Origin: Planctomycetota bacterium
GTDB lineage: Bacteria; Planctomycetota; Phycisphaerae; WQYP01
Length of the DNA: 17,641 bases
Assembly (NCBI GenBank): GCA_021826605.1
Contig: JAKAZF010000005.1
Location: 1 to 17,641 of the forward strand
Reading direction: 5' to 3'
Shown: positions 1-7,519 of the stretch, piece after piece
Layout of the letters: every line of letters starts with the position of its first letter
Position numbering within the stretch: position 1 is the first letter of the stretch
The notes under the pieces: generated by a model
What the model saw: the letters and a program-made list of their open reading frames with translations, nothing else
The model's database searches: none
Told to the model about the DNA's origin: nothing
Program-made: the position numbers and the translations under genes

Positions 1-1
1 G

Positions 2-1294
2 CGGGAGCAGACATCCGCCCGCAGCCTGCCCACATTCGCCTACATCACCAACGGAGCTTGGATTGAATACAAAGCACAAGAATTCAGCGGTAAAACCATG
101 ATTTCCATTCAGTGTGCCAGCGCCGGATCTGGAGCAGCCATTTCCGTACATCTGGATTCTCTAACCAGCCCTGCCGTAACCAGCCTGCATATTTCCAACA
201 CCGGCGGCTGGCAGAACTGGAAAAAAATCTCCGCCTCATTGCCGAATATTGTCGGCAAACACAAGGTGTTTTTCAGAATCAGCGGTGGAGCCGGCGATCT
301 GATTAATATCGGCGGATTCGATCTTTTGCCCCTGGCACCGCCGGTGCATGGTCGCCTCGGTAAGCCGGAAATCATTTATAAACCCGGCTGTTCCATAACC
401 GGAGCTAAAGACGCCGGAATGTTTAATGATGCCATTTCCGCCGCCCGGCGCGCGGATGTCGTCATTCTGGTATGTGGTGTCAATTCGTCAGTGGATGGCG
501 AGGGCCACGACCGCAAAGACACCAAACTCACCGGCGTGCAGCATGAACTGATTGAAGCAGTTTTTGCCGCCAATCCGCGCACTGTTCTGGTGGTGTCCAG
601 CAATAATACCGTCGCGATCAATTGGGAGCAGGCTCATTTGCCGGCTATTGTCGGCGCCTTATTTGCGGGACAGGCACAAGGTACAGCCATTGGCGACGTC
701 CTGTTTGGGCGCTATAACCCCGGCGGGAAAACCTGCTGCACATGGTACAAAACAGTCGATGACTTGCCGCATTTCCACGACTATGACATCCGCAAAGGGC
801 GGACGTATATGTATTTTGAAGGTAAGCCGCTGTATCCTTTCGGATATGGCCTTAGCTATACGAGTTTTCACTATAGCGGTTTGGCCCTAAGTTCCGCTTC
901 ACTTTCGGCCGGCGGCGAAGTCAAGGTTACCGCAACCATCACCAACACGGGCAAGCGGTCCGGGGCGGAAGTTGTGCAGTTGTACGTGCGGGTACCGAGA
1001 TCGGATGTAAAGCGGCCTATCCGGGAACTCGTCGGTTTTGCACGTGTGGAATTGCAGGCGGGACAAGCGCGCCGCGTGAGTTTTTCTATACCCTACAACA
1101 CGCAGGCCCTGTGGTATTGGGATGCCGATAAGAAAAAGTTCGTCATTGAACCGGGAAAAATGCAACTGGAGATCGGCAGTTCATCGGCGGATATTCGTCT
1201 GGTCGGGCAGGTGCAGTTAGCGGCCTGTGAAGATAAGCGACTGGGAGGCCCCGAAACCCTTCGCACGGTGGCTGCGGAAGTTCATGTGGTCTAA
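2..1294 (+). CDS. Glycoside hydrolase family 3 enzyme with CBM6 module (3' part only)
   Basis: The frame is open from the left edge, so the N-terminal catalytic barrel lies outside the window; the ATG at 98 is internal. The visible part is 430 residues. Residues 1 to about 110 look like a family 6 carbohydrate-binding module (GAWIEYKAQEF near the start, then a GGWQNW segment). From about residue 120 the GH3 C-terminal sandwich follows, with YKPGC, ADVVILVCG, and an EGHDR motif whose Glu (visible residue 167) sits where the GH3 acid/base usually lies. Then come GALFAGQAQGTAIGDVLFG and the PFGYGLSYTSF motif that ends this domain. Residues about 300-395 are the fibronectin III-like cap (EVVQLYVRVP...RELVGF). 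The family hydrolyses beta-glucosides or beta-xylosides from plant or algal polysaccharides, usually in the periplasm or outside. The CBM6 position suggests insertion within the GH3 C-domain, as PA14 is inserted in some relatives. Exact substrate cannot be read. Confidence 0.9.
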   Translation, partial: REQTSARSLPTFAYITNGAWIEYKAQEFSGKTMISIQCASAGSGAAISVHLDSLTSPAVTSLHISNTGGWQNWKKISASLPNIVGKHKVFFRISGGAGDLINIGGFDLLPLAPPVHGRLGKPEIIYKPGCSITGAKDAGMFNDAISAARRADVVILVCGVNSSVDGEGHDRKDTKLTGVQHELIEAVFAANPRTVLVVSSNNTVAINWEQAHLPAIVGALFAGQAQGTAIGDVLFGRYNPGGKTCCTWYKTVDDLPHFHDYDIRKGRTYMYFEGKPLYPFGYGLSYTSFHYSGLALSSASLSAGGEVKVTATITNTGKRSGAEVVQLYVRVPRSDVKRPIRELVGFARVELQAGQARRVSFSIPYNTQALWYWDADKKKFVIEPGKMQLEIGSSSADIRLVGQVQLAACEDKRLGGPETLRTVAAEVHVV

Positions 1295-1388
1295 ATGCGG
1301 GCGCGCGTGAGAAGCGTTGTGCGCGTCATCGTCAGCCAATGGCAAACGATTTAGCGGTTGTTCTCCGCACGCTAGGCTATTATCCCTA

Positions 1389-1423
1389 TGCCGACACCAT
1401 CTGCCGACACCGTGTGCCGACAC
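1389..1423. repeat. Three direct copies of TGCCGACAC, period 13
   Basis: TGCCGACAC occurs at 1389-1397, 1402-1410 and 1415-1423, separated by the unrelated 4-mers CATC and CGTG. The array lies in the gap between the GH3 gene and nrdR, just downstream of a weak -10-like TATTAT (1378-1383). It could be a tandem regulator-binding site or a small slippage product. No function can be assigned. Confidence 0.6.
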
Positions 1424-1486
1424 GTTTGACGCTCCAACGCGGCCCGACTACTCTATTCGTGCTCGGATTGTTCATGGAAGTACTGC

Positions 1487-1987
1487 GTGCGGTGTCCATT
1501 TTGTCATACGGTTGATCAGGATCATGTTCTGGATTCACGTCCGGTTGAGGGGGGGCAGTCCATCCGCCGACGCCGTGAGTGCGAGCATTGCAACCGTCGC
1601 TTTACAACGTATGAACGCATCGAGGAAGTGGTGCGTTTAACGGTGGTCAAGAAAGATGGTTCACGCGTCCCCTTTGACCGCAATCTTATTGATGCCGGTA
1701 TTCAAAAAGCATGTTACAAACGCCCGATATCCGCTGAAGTTATCGCGCGGATTGTCGATGCGGTGGAAGAGAACGTCGTTCAGAAGTATCAGCGTGAGTG
1801 TCCAAGTTCCTATATTGGTGAACAGGTCATGTACTTTCTGCGGCAAACGGATCCGATCGCCTACGTTCGTTTCGCCTCGGTTTATCGGGAATTCCAGGAC
1901 CTGGGAGAACTGGTTAATGAAGCGCGCGATATGATGAATCAAACGCTGCCCAAAGACCCCGATCAAACCGATCTGTTTGTGCCGTAG
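1487..1987 (+). CDS. nrdR: Transcriptional repressor NrdR
   Basis: Zinc-ribbon and ATP-cone repressor that in characterised bacteria binds (d)ATP and represses ribonucleotide reductase genes. All family marks are present in 166 residues. The N-terminal ribbon has Cys3, Cys6, Cys32 and Cys35, with the signature DSRP...IRRRRECEHC followed by NRRFTTYE. The ATP-cone follows (residues about 49-139: VVKKDGSRVPFDRN, then SYIGEQVMYFLRQTDPIAYVRFASVYREF). The start is a GTG placed directly before RCPFC; GGAAG (1476-1480) sits 6 bases upstream, and no in-frame ATG fits the family N-terminus. No ribonucleotide reductase gene is adjacent and I found no NrdR-box palindrome here, so its targets lie elsewhere. 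The gene stands alone and converges with dedA. Confidence 0.96.
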   Translation: MRCPFCHTVDQDHVLDSRPVEGGQSIRRRRECEHCNRRFTTYERIEEVVRLTVVKKDGSRVPFDRNLIDAGIQKACYKRPISAEVIARIVDAVEENVVQKYQRECPSSYIGEQVMYFLRQTDPIAYVRFASVYREFQDLGELVNEARDMMNQTLPKDPDQTDLFVP

Positions 1988-1994
1988 TGTTGAG

Positions 1995-2009
1995 TCAAGC
2001 CTGCAAATT
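1995..2009. repeat. Left arm of 15-bp inverted repeat flanking dedA
   Basis: TCAAGCCTGCAAATT at this site is the exact reverse complement of AATTTGCAGGCTTGA at 2815-2829. This arm lies in the nrdR-dedA gap beyond the dedA stop codon. In the dedA transcript, trailer and leader could pair over the whole gene. Alternatively the pair could be termini of an old insertion. Confidence 0.7.
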
Positions 2010-2064
2010 GCAATGAACAGCGCACCAGCCGAAGCGCGATTCCCCGGCCTTTTGGAACGTGTAA

Positions 2065-2754
2065 TTATTTGGGCGGTATCGTTTGGGAGCTTTGCCGCCG
2101 CCGGCGGTGGATAATAAAAACAATTACCGCCAGCACCACGACGATTCCCGCGGCAAGATAGATGTAATGTTTGACTTTCGCGACTTCTCTGAAAAGCCAG
2201 TTAATGCGTGCCGCCTGCCAGTATCCCAGATAGATCAGCGTCGGCACGCTGATGCACCCCGCCATGCCGTCCACTGCCAGAAATCGCCAGTAGGGCATGC
2301 GTGACATGCCGCACAGCGCAAAGATCAAGGCCCGCACGCCGGGAATAAATCTACCGATAAACAACGTCAAATTACCGTGCTTACGGAAATATTTCTCCAC
2401 GCCTTCGCGGCGTTTGGATCCCATGGCTTTGCGAACATGCCGTGCGAGAAAATTATCGGCATCAATGCCGCGCTTTCCAACAAAATAAAGAATGCTGTCT
2501 CCCACCAGCAACCCGGCCATTCCGAACAGGATCATAATTTCAAGGTTGGGCACACGCCCCGGGGTGGCAATCAGGGCGTGGTGTGCGCCCGCTGCGACAT
2601 CCGCCAGCGGACTCTGGCGCGGATTGCACAGATACCCGGAAAAAATTAGCGGCATGTCTTCCGGAATCGGCACGCCGCAGCCGGCGGTAATCAGCAGCAT
2701 CGCCAGAGCGAAGTAGGTAAAGCGGGTTAATAGTACCTGGATCAGTGGAATCAT
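2065..2754 (-). CDS. DedA family inner-membrane protein
   Basis: Polytopic membrane protein of the DedA/SNARE-associated (VTT) family. Characterised members act as lipid flippases or transporters for undecaprenyl phosphate or phospholipids and support envelope integrity. In 229 residues I see an N-terminal hydrophobic segment (about 7-27), the acidic motif GVPIPED (Glu32, Asp33), a second hydrophobic stretch with GDSILYFVG (84-93), and the diagnostic amphipathic motif FIGRFIPGVRALIFALCGMSRM (132-153). Hydrophobic segments at about 165-177 and 197-216 precede a basic tail (HRRRR). Length is normal for the family. The ATG follows GGGG with 7 bases of spacing. It is the last gene of the minus-strand run, 115 bases after the TPR gene. 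A 10-bp complementarity upstream could mask this ribosome-binding site. The transported substrate is not evident. Confidence 0.92.
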   Translation of the reverse strand: MIPLIQVLLTRFTYFALAMLLITAGCGVPIPEDMPLIFSGYLCNPRQSPLADVAAGAHHALIATPGRVPNLEIMILFGMAGLLVGDSILYFVGKRGIDADNFLARHVRKAMGSKRREGVEKYFRKHGNLTLFIGRFIPGVRALIFALCGMSRMPYWRFLAVDGMAGCISVPTLIYLGYWQAARINWLFREVAKVKHYIYLAAGIVVVLAVIVFIIHRRRRQSSQTIPPK

Positions 2755-2757
2755 GGT

Positions 2758-2842
2758 TTGCCCCGCGGCTCCTCATGGATGTTAGACTTAGCCGTGGCCG
2801 CCTTCGTCAATCCTAATTTGCAGGCTTGATAGCGCGGGGCAA
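2758..2842 (-). promoter_or_regulatory. Possible SD-masking hairpin in the dedA leader
   Basis: On the minus strand TTGCCCCGCG (2842-2833) is followed 65 bases later by its exact complement CGCGGGGCAA (2767-2758), which contains the GGGG Shine-Dalgarno just before the dedA ATG. If transcription reads through from the TPR gene, this 10-bp GC-rich stem would cover the ribosome-binding site. The complementarity is seen directly; regulation is inference. Confidence 0.4.
2815..2829. repeat. Right arm of 15-bp inverted repeat flanking dedA
   Basis: AATTTGCAGGCTTGA is the exact reverse complement of 1995-2009. This arm lies between the TPR stop codon and the dedA start, so the two arms enclose dedA alone, about 835 bases outer edge to outer edge. 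The bases flanking the two arms do not match each other and show no target duplication. Confidence 0.7.
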
Positions 2843-2869
2843 GACCGTGGAAATCCTGAAGGGACGGAA

Positions 2870-4294
2870 TCAGGTTCGCTTTTTCCGCAATTCCCCAAGC
2901 CGCTGCCGGGCGTCACGGAATGCGATATCCCACTGCGCGATGCGGCTATACGTCTTTTCCGCCTCCTCGAACTGCCCGGAGGTCTCCAAAGCCCTTGCGA
3001 GCCAATAATGGATCTCCTTGCTCTTGGTATCCCCCGACTCAGCGAGTTCATAACTTTCCACCGAACGTTGCAGGGTTTCCACCGCTTCCTGATTCATGGA
3101 CTGTTCGAGGAACGAACGCCCCAGCAGATGCAGTGCATCCGTACGGCATCGCGGACTGTTCTGGGCCTGCTGCAAAACGCCCATGGCCTCTTCAAAGCGT
3201 TGCGAGCGGAAGAGACGATAGCCATATTCAAAGAGTACCTGCAGATCAGAGGGATAATTTTTCATCCGCTCTTCATATTCTCCCAATTCAAATTTCAGGC
3301 GCTCCTGTTCAAATTCCGCCAACTCCCGGGCAAGCTCCTGATCGTCCGGGTTGGCCCGCGCCTTTTCCACCATGGCCCGGTGCTGCCGCCGAAGTTGTTT
3401 GATGCGTACATCCCCCATGACCACTTTATAACGATAAATTTTGGTCTGGGCGTAAGCTTTTTCCAATACCTCAAGGGCGGTTTTTTCACTTTCCTCAGAT
3501 TCGGCGTCAACCAGCGCTTTGATGTATTTGTTCAGCAGTTGCGGGTCGGTTGGGTTCTGCTGCCACGCATCCTGACTTTCACGGATGACTTTCAGTTTAT
3601 AATCTTCCGTTTTGGTTAAATTTTCCTTCTGCAACAGGTCTTTGGTCATTTCCTGATCGCGCAGAGATTCTTTGAAATCCGGCACCGATTCGTATTTTCC
3701 CTTTTTCAAGGTTTCCCGCGTGCCAAGCTCTTTGACACGAGCCGTGAGTTCCGGATCAGCGGGTGATAATTCCAATGCCGCGTGTACGGATTCTCCGGCT
3801 TTTGCAAATTCGCCAAAGCTTTCATACAAATCCGCCAGTTCAAGATACAGTTTCGGGTCCGCCTTTTTCTGCGTTCGATTGGCCTGCATGACAAACGGCC
3901 CAAACCAGAGCACCATTTCTTTGTAGCCGGCCGCCGCAGCCTGGCGCATCATGATCATCATCTGACTGATATTGCCCGGATCTTTAGCCAGCGCATATTC
4001 GGCATTGAGCATTAATTCCTTCGGTGCCTTTCCCTTGAAGTACCCTTTGCTTCCCAACAGACCGCCCAGACCGCCGCCGGCCTTTCCGCCTTTAATTTTT
4101 CGCCGCAGGGCAATATCCCGCAAGGCTTCGTGCTCCGCCATATTTTCGGGTTCGCGCAACAATCCCTGGATGAACATGTCTATGGCGTAATCATAATTTC
4201 CCGTGTCTGCTACGGTATGGGCGCGCGTGAAATAAGCCTGCCCCTTGCCCGGACCTTCTGTTATATTATTTTCAGGAGTTTCCGCTTCAGCCAT
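2870..4294 (-). CDS. Cytoplasmic tetratricopeptide-repeat protein
   Basis: A 474-residue soluble protein without signal peptide or membrane segment. An N-terminal TPR pair (about residues 20-65, AYFTRAHTVADTGNYDYAIDMFIQGL) is followed by a Gly/Lys-rich linker (about 66-90, KGGKAGGGLGGLLGSKGYFKG). A second helical block carries LYLELADLYESFGEFAKAGESVHAALELSPADPEL. A highly charged, probably coiled-coil middle (about 300-345) leads to C-terminal TPRs (DALHLLGRSFLEQSMNQEAVETLQRSV and IHYWLARALETSGQFEEAEKTYSRIAQ). TPRs are protein-interaction scaffolds; no catalytic motif is visible and the partner is unknown. The ATG has only a weak purine stretch (AAAGAGA) upstream. The TPR pattern is clear; a specific function would be guesswork. 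Similar long TPR proteins are, from memory, common in planctomycetes. Confidence 0.88.
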   Translation of the reverse strand: MAEAETPENNITEGPGKGQAYFTRAHTVADTGNYDYAIDMFIQGLLREPENMAEHEALRDIALRRKIKGGKAGGGLGGLLGSKGYFKGKAPKELMLNAEYALAKDPGNISQMMIMMRQAAAAGYKEMVLWFGPFVMQANRTQKKADPKLYLELADLYESFGEFAKAGESVHAALELSPADPELTARVKELGTRETLKKGKYESVPDFKESLRDQEMTKDLLQKENLTKTEDYKLKVIRESQDAWQQNPTDPQLLNKYIKALVDAESEESEKTALEVLEKAYAQTKIYRYKVVMGDVRIKQLRRQHRAMVEKARANPDDQELARELAEFEQERLKFELGEYEERMKNYPSDLQVLFEYGYRLFRSQRFEEAMGVLQQAQNSPRCRTDALHLLGRSFLEQSMNQEAVETLQRSVESYELAESGDTKSKEIHYWLARALETSGQFEEAEKTYSRIAQWDIAFRDARQRLGELRKKRT

Positions 4295-4308
4295 GGATTA
4301 TAATCTCT

Positions 4309-4337
4309 TTAATAAACAGCCACAAAAAACTACGCAA
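4309..4337 (-). promoter_or_regulatory. Weak promoter candidate for the TPR gene
   Basis: On the minus strand TTGCGT (4337-4332) and TATTAA (4314-4309) are 17 bases apart, upstream of the TPR ATG at 4294. Each hexamer matches consensus only partly. A perfect TATAAT two bases before the ATG is too close to the start codon to be this gene's -10 unless the start is misplaced. Confidence 0.25.
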
Positions 4338-4393
4338 GTTTATGCGGTTTCCTTCCCAATTTCTAGCGCGTCACGATCACAACGCACAACAAC

Positions 4394-4409
4394 CCCCGGA
4401 TGGCCGGGG
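4394..4409. other. GC-rich hairpin CCCCGG-ATGG-CCGGGG
   Basis: A perfect 6-bp stem with a 4-base loop lies in the gene-poor stretch upstream of the TPR gene. No T-run follows on either strand, so it does not look like an intrinsic terminator. Apart from this hairpin and the small ORF at 4653-4823, I see no gene in 4295-4963. Confidence 0.4.
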
Positions 4410-4652
4410 CCAACAGCACGATTTTCCAGCCCTTGACCGTACCAGATGTACCTTTTCTGTCAAGCGCGGGGGCTTCCATTTCAGCAATTTATTGGCGAAA
4501 AAAGCCACACTGTCGTCCAGCCGACATGTTATCTCTATTTGCGTGACCGGTACGCTGGACAAGCAGACGCGGGCCGTAACTTGGACCTTCTTTCAATGGC
4601 AGGTCCCCCTCATGTGGCGTTTGCCACGCTCCGCGTTAAGTACGGCAGAGAT

Positions 4653-4823
4653 TTATTCCACCGCCAAGGGTCTAATGTTTTTCTCGTAGCGTGCGGACAG
4701 AGATGCGCCTCTGGCCGTGCGGCGTTGAGCTTCCACCCGCGTGGCGCGCTGCCGGGCGCGAAAGGCGAAAATAAGGGCGAACACCAGGGGCTGCGCCGAG
4801 AGAATCCACAGTAATATCATCAT
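4653..4823 (-). CDS. Small one-pass membrane protein, 56 residues
   Basis: A short ORF starting MMILLWILSAQPLVFALIFAF: about 20 hydrophobic residues, then a strongly basic tail (RARQRATRVEAQRR) and ending RPLAVE. The layout is that of a single membrane-spanning segment with a positively charged cytoplasmic side. GGAG lies 8 bases before the second of two tandem possible start triplets' first ATG (4823), a good ribosome-binding site. Most codons end in G or C, like neighbouring genes. A competing longer frame across the same DNA (4672-4953, minus) encodes a composition unlike a folded protein and has no such signal. It lies 141 bases after bioF on the same strand. I recognise no family; function unknown. 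It fills part of an otherwise gene-free 670-base stretch, which supports it being real. Confidence 0.5.
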   Translation of the reverse strand: MMILLWILSAQPLVFALIFAFRARQRATRVEAQRRTARGASLSARYEKNIRPLAVE

Positions 4824-4963
4824 CGCTATGACTCCATTGTGCGCGCAACGTCCACAAGGCCGAACGCACTTGGTCCGGTATTAACCGCATGGTAATTGCT
4901 TTTGTCCTGTCCAAACCCCTCACAGAGAATTTATCGGACAAATCAGCGTTCAAGGTTTAATAA

Positions 4964-6268
4964 TCATTGTAAATTCGGACGCAGGTTCCTGTCGCGTAAC
5001 ACCTTCATGGCTCCAAGCAGAACTTCAATGTGTGCATCGGAATGCGTGGCGATCAGGCTGATGCGGAGGCGGGCGGTATTTGGGGCGACCGTCGGCGGAC
5101 GGATCGCGGGAATATAAATGCCTTGGTCACGCAAAGCCTCCGCCGCCGCCAGCGCGTGCTCAGCGGAACCCAGCATCACCGGAATAATCGGGGACTCTGA
5201 GGCACCGGTTTGATAGCCCATGGCAGTCAATTCCGTTCGCACATGCTGCGCCAGTGTAAGCACACGTTGCCGCCGTTGCGGCTCGCGGCGACTGATGTTT
5301 AACGCGCAACGGGCCGCCGCCGTGCACACCGCCGGCAGGGCCGTAGTGTATATGAAGTGACGAGACCGGTTGATCAGCGTGTCAATGACCTGCCGCGGCC
5401 CGGTGACAAACCCGCCCACCGAGCCCAACGCCTTGGACAGTGTCCCCACACTTACCGCCACTGCCGATTCAACATTTTGCAAGGCCGCCAATCCGCGTCC
5501 GTCCGGCCCCAGAACCCCCGTGGCATGGGCCTCATCGGTAACCAGCAATGCCCCGTGCGATTGCGCAAGACAGTCTAGCCGGCGCAAATCTGCGATATCT
5601 CCATCCATGGAAAAAACGGTATCGGTCACAATCCATGTGTGGGGCATTTCCTCGGCTGCCTTTGCATCAGCAGGGGCCTCTGAAGCTGAGGGGGCGGCAT
5701 CGGTCGGGTGTGGTACCGCTTGTCCTTCCGCGTGGGACCGGCGTGCGAGTAATCCGGCAAGGCGGGCATAATTCTTATGATGATACGTTCGGTGCCTGCA
5801 GCGGGACGCATCAGCGGCATCCAGCAGACTGGCATGATTCAGTTTATCCGAGAAAATCCGATCGTGCGGAGAGGTAAGACACGTCAATACCGCCATGTTC
5901 GCTGCATATCCGGATGAAAAAACCAAAGCTGCCTGGGCCTGTTTGAATTGGGCCAGGTCCGCTTCCAGTTCATGGTGTGACTGCATCGAACCGGCGACAA
6001 GCCGGGAGGCTCCGGAACCAAATCCCCATCGATCCATCGCGTCCCGCGCGGTATCAAGCACTTCCGGATCAGCTGCCAGGCCCAGGTAATTGTTGGTGCA
6101 GAATTGCAGATACCGTTTGGATCCAATGACTAATTCTGCGCCCTGCGCGGAGCTGACTTCTGACAATTCGCGAAACAGATGATCGCGTTTTCGCGCGTCG
6201 AGATCGTTAGCCAGTGCGTTCAGCCATCGTTGGATTGCGGGCGTAGTTGGTGCAGCTTGGTGATTCAT
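4964..6268 (-). CDS. bioF: 8-amino-7-oxononanoate synthase-like PLP enzyme (BioF/KBL family)
   Basis: Alpha-oxoamine synthase: BioF condenses pimeloyl-ACP/CoA with L-alanine in biotin synthesis, and close relatives act in glycine C-acetyltransferase or sphingolipid-type reactions. The fold-type I motifs are in order: FCTNNYLGLA (56-65), GFGSGASRLVAGS (82-94), SSGYAANMAVL (118-128), SDKLNHASLLDAA (140-152), TDTVFSMDGDIADL (215-228), TDEAHATGVLGPDGRG (244-259), and the PLP-lysine motif TLSKALGSVGGFV with Lys279. At 434 residues it is longer than the usual ~385-400, explained by an Ala/Pro/Glu-rich insertion at about 178-208 before TDTVFSMDGD. The ATG lacks a strong Shine-Dalgarno. No other biotin gene is adjacent, so BioF versus another alpha-oxoamine synthase is not settled by context. 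Confidence 0.85.
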   Translation of the reverse strand: MNHQAAPTTPAIQRWLNALANDLDARKRDHLFRELSEVSSAQGAELVIGSKRYLQFCTNNYLGLAADPEVLDTARDAMDRWGFGSGASRLVAGSMQSHHELEADLAQFKQAQAALVFSSGYAANMAVLTCLTSPHDRIFSDKLNHASLLDAADASRCRHRTYHHKNYARLAGLLARRSHAEGQAVPHPTDAAPSASEAPADAKAAEEMPHTWIVTDTVFSMDGDIADLRRLDCLAQSHGALLVTDEAHATGVLGPDGRGLAALQNVESAVAVSVGTLSKALGSVGGFVTGPRQVIDTLINRSRHFIYTTALPAVCTAAARCALNISRREPQRRQRVLTLAQHVRTELTAMGYQTGASESPIIPVMLGSAEHALAAAEALRDQGIYIPAIRPPTVAPNTARLRISLIATHSDAHIEVLLGAMKVLRDRNLRPNLQ

Positions 6269-6433
6269 GGAACTGCTGATCCGATTTAAAACATCTGTTG
6301 TGCATGTCAGGTTAAGTGCACGATCCGCGGCGGTAACAAATTTGCTCTTGCAGGCGTTTCCAACGTGAATATACAGTCAGATGCGACCCAGGGTTGGACG
6401 CATCGGGCTGCTGTTCGGACGGCAGCGGATGGT

Positions 6434-6739
<306 letters not shown>

Positions 6740-6827
6740 GGCCCAATGTTCTCCATGGAGTTACGCAACAACGTGTCCTGATTCAGTTCCCGCAGCCACG
6801 AGCCGGACGGAATTTCCACAGGCAGGG

Positions 6828-6856
6828 ATTATCCAAGTAGGGCTGGAGCGCGTCAA
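6828..6856 (-). promoter_or_regulatory. Sigma70-type promoter for the HU gene
   Basis: On the minus strand TTGACG (6856-6851) is followed, after exactly 17 bases, by GATAAT (6833-6828); each hexamer matches consensus at five of six. A start near 6821 would give a leader of about 80 bases before the HU ATG. It lies just past the stop of the upstream 203-codon gene, so HU need not depend on the ECF cassette. Confidence 0.7.
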
Positions 6857-6886
6857 GGTTGGGATATATTTTTATCAGGATGATTT

Positions 6887-7498
6887 TTACCAGTTTACGC
6901 TTGGCGGCTTGCCAATAAGTTGTGCGACGCGCTGGTTGATAATCTGGAGTTGTTGGGTTTCCCGATGCTTAAGTTGGGCCTTAAGCTCGTTGATTTTCTT
7001 GACCAGTTCATTGAGTTCGTGGAGACGGATTTTTTGCCGCAGGTCAAACTGTGCCGTAACAACCTGTTTCAGGCGTGCCCGCAGCAGTTCTGCCGCAGAT
7101 GGGGGCAGGCCCGGCTGGCGTAGTTCTCCCGCGAGCCTGAAGGATTCATGGGTGTCCGCCAAGTCAAGGAGCGTCAGGCGCAGCAGTTTAGGATCTCTCT
7201 GCCGCAGTCGCTCTAAACGGGCGAAGTTAGGAGCCGCTTCAGCGATGAGCTTGTCAAATTGCTTGGGGTCTGATTGCCGGAGAATTTCTGCTTTATGAAA
7301 AACATCAGGCTCGGTACTTTTTAGGAAGGCCAAAATCTTTGTGATTTGCCCTTTGGGCAGGCTTAGGGGGGTGGGAGGCGGTACCGGTGGTTTAGGCGCT
7401 GTTGCGCTGAAAAGCACAGCAGTGGGGATCAGCAATGCCCAGAGAGCCACCAAAGCTGGAACCGCCGTTTGCCGGCCAATCGTAGAGCGCATTGCCAT
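6887..7498 (-). CDS. Membrane-anchored or secreted helical protein of the ECF cassette
   Basis: I do not recognise the family. The 203 residues begin with a basic stretch and a hydrophobic segment (about 12-34, AVPALVALWALLIPTAVLFS), read as an N-terminal anchor or signal peptide. A proline-rich linker follows (KPPVPPPTPLSLP, about 36-48), then a long charged, nearly all-helical region to the end (ILRQSDPKQFDKLIAEAAP, RLERLRQRDPKLLRLTLLDL, LNELVKKINELKAQLKHRE), probably an extracytoplasmic helical hairpin or coiled coil. It lies 21 bases after the anti-sigma stop, with AAGGA 8 bases before its ATG, so it is very likely the third gene of the sigma operon. Size, location and helicity resemble periplasmic Spy/CpxP- or CnrX-type sensors that accompany ECF systems, but no diagnostic motif confirms this. 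Confidence 0.8.
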   Translation of the reverse strand: MAMRSTIGRQTAVPALVALWALLIPTAVLFSATAPKPPVPPPTPLSLPKGQITKILAFLKSTEPDVFHKAEILRQSDPKQFDKLIAEAAPNFARLERLRQRDPKLLRLTLLDLADTHESFRLAGELRQPGLPPSAAELLRARLKQVVTAQFDLRQKIRLHELNELVKKINELKAQLKHRETQQLQIINQRVAQLIGKPPSVNW

Positions 7499-7519
7499 GC
7501 GAAAAATCCTTGCTGGTTT

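Noticed and set aside
1317..1640. 107-codon plus-strand ORF overlapping the nrdR start
   Set aside because: It overlaps the NrdR zinc-ribbon code in another frame and has no recognisable content.
3008..3619. 203-codon plus-strand ORF opposite the TPR gene
   Set aside because: It lies fully inside the TPR coding region on the other strand; the TPR frame has clear repeats, while this frame shows no recognisable domain.
4295..4305. Perfect TATAAT on the minus strand just before the TPR ATG as its promoter
   Set aside because: It is only two bases from the start codon, so transcription would begin inside the gene; the -35 partner TTGTGG is poor.
4446..4953. Longer ORFs on both strands between the TPR gene and bioF (4446-4814 plus, 4672-4953 minus)
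   Set aside because: Neither has a family pattern, a good ribosome-binding site or a sensible composition; the 56-codon minus-strand frame at 4653-4823 explains the region better.
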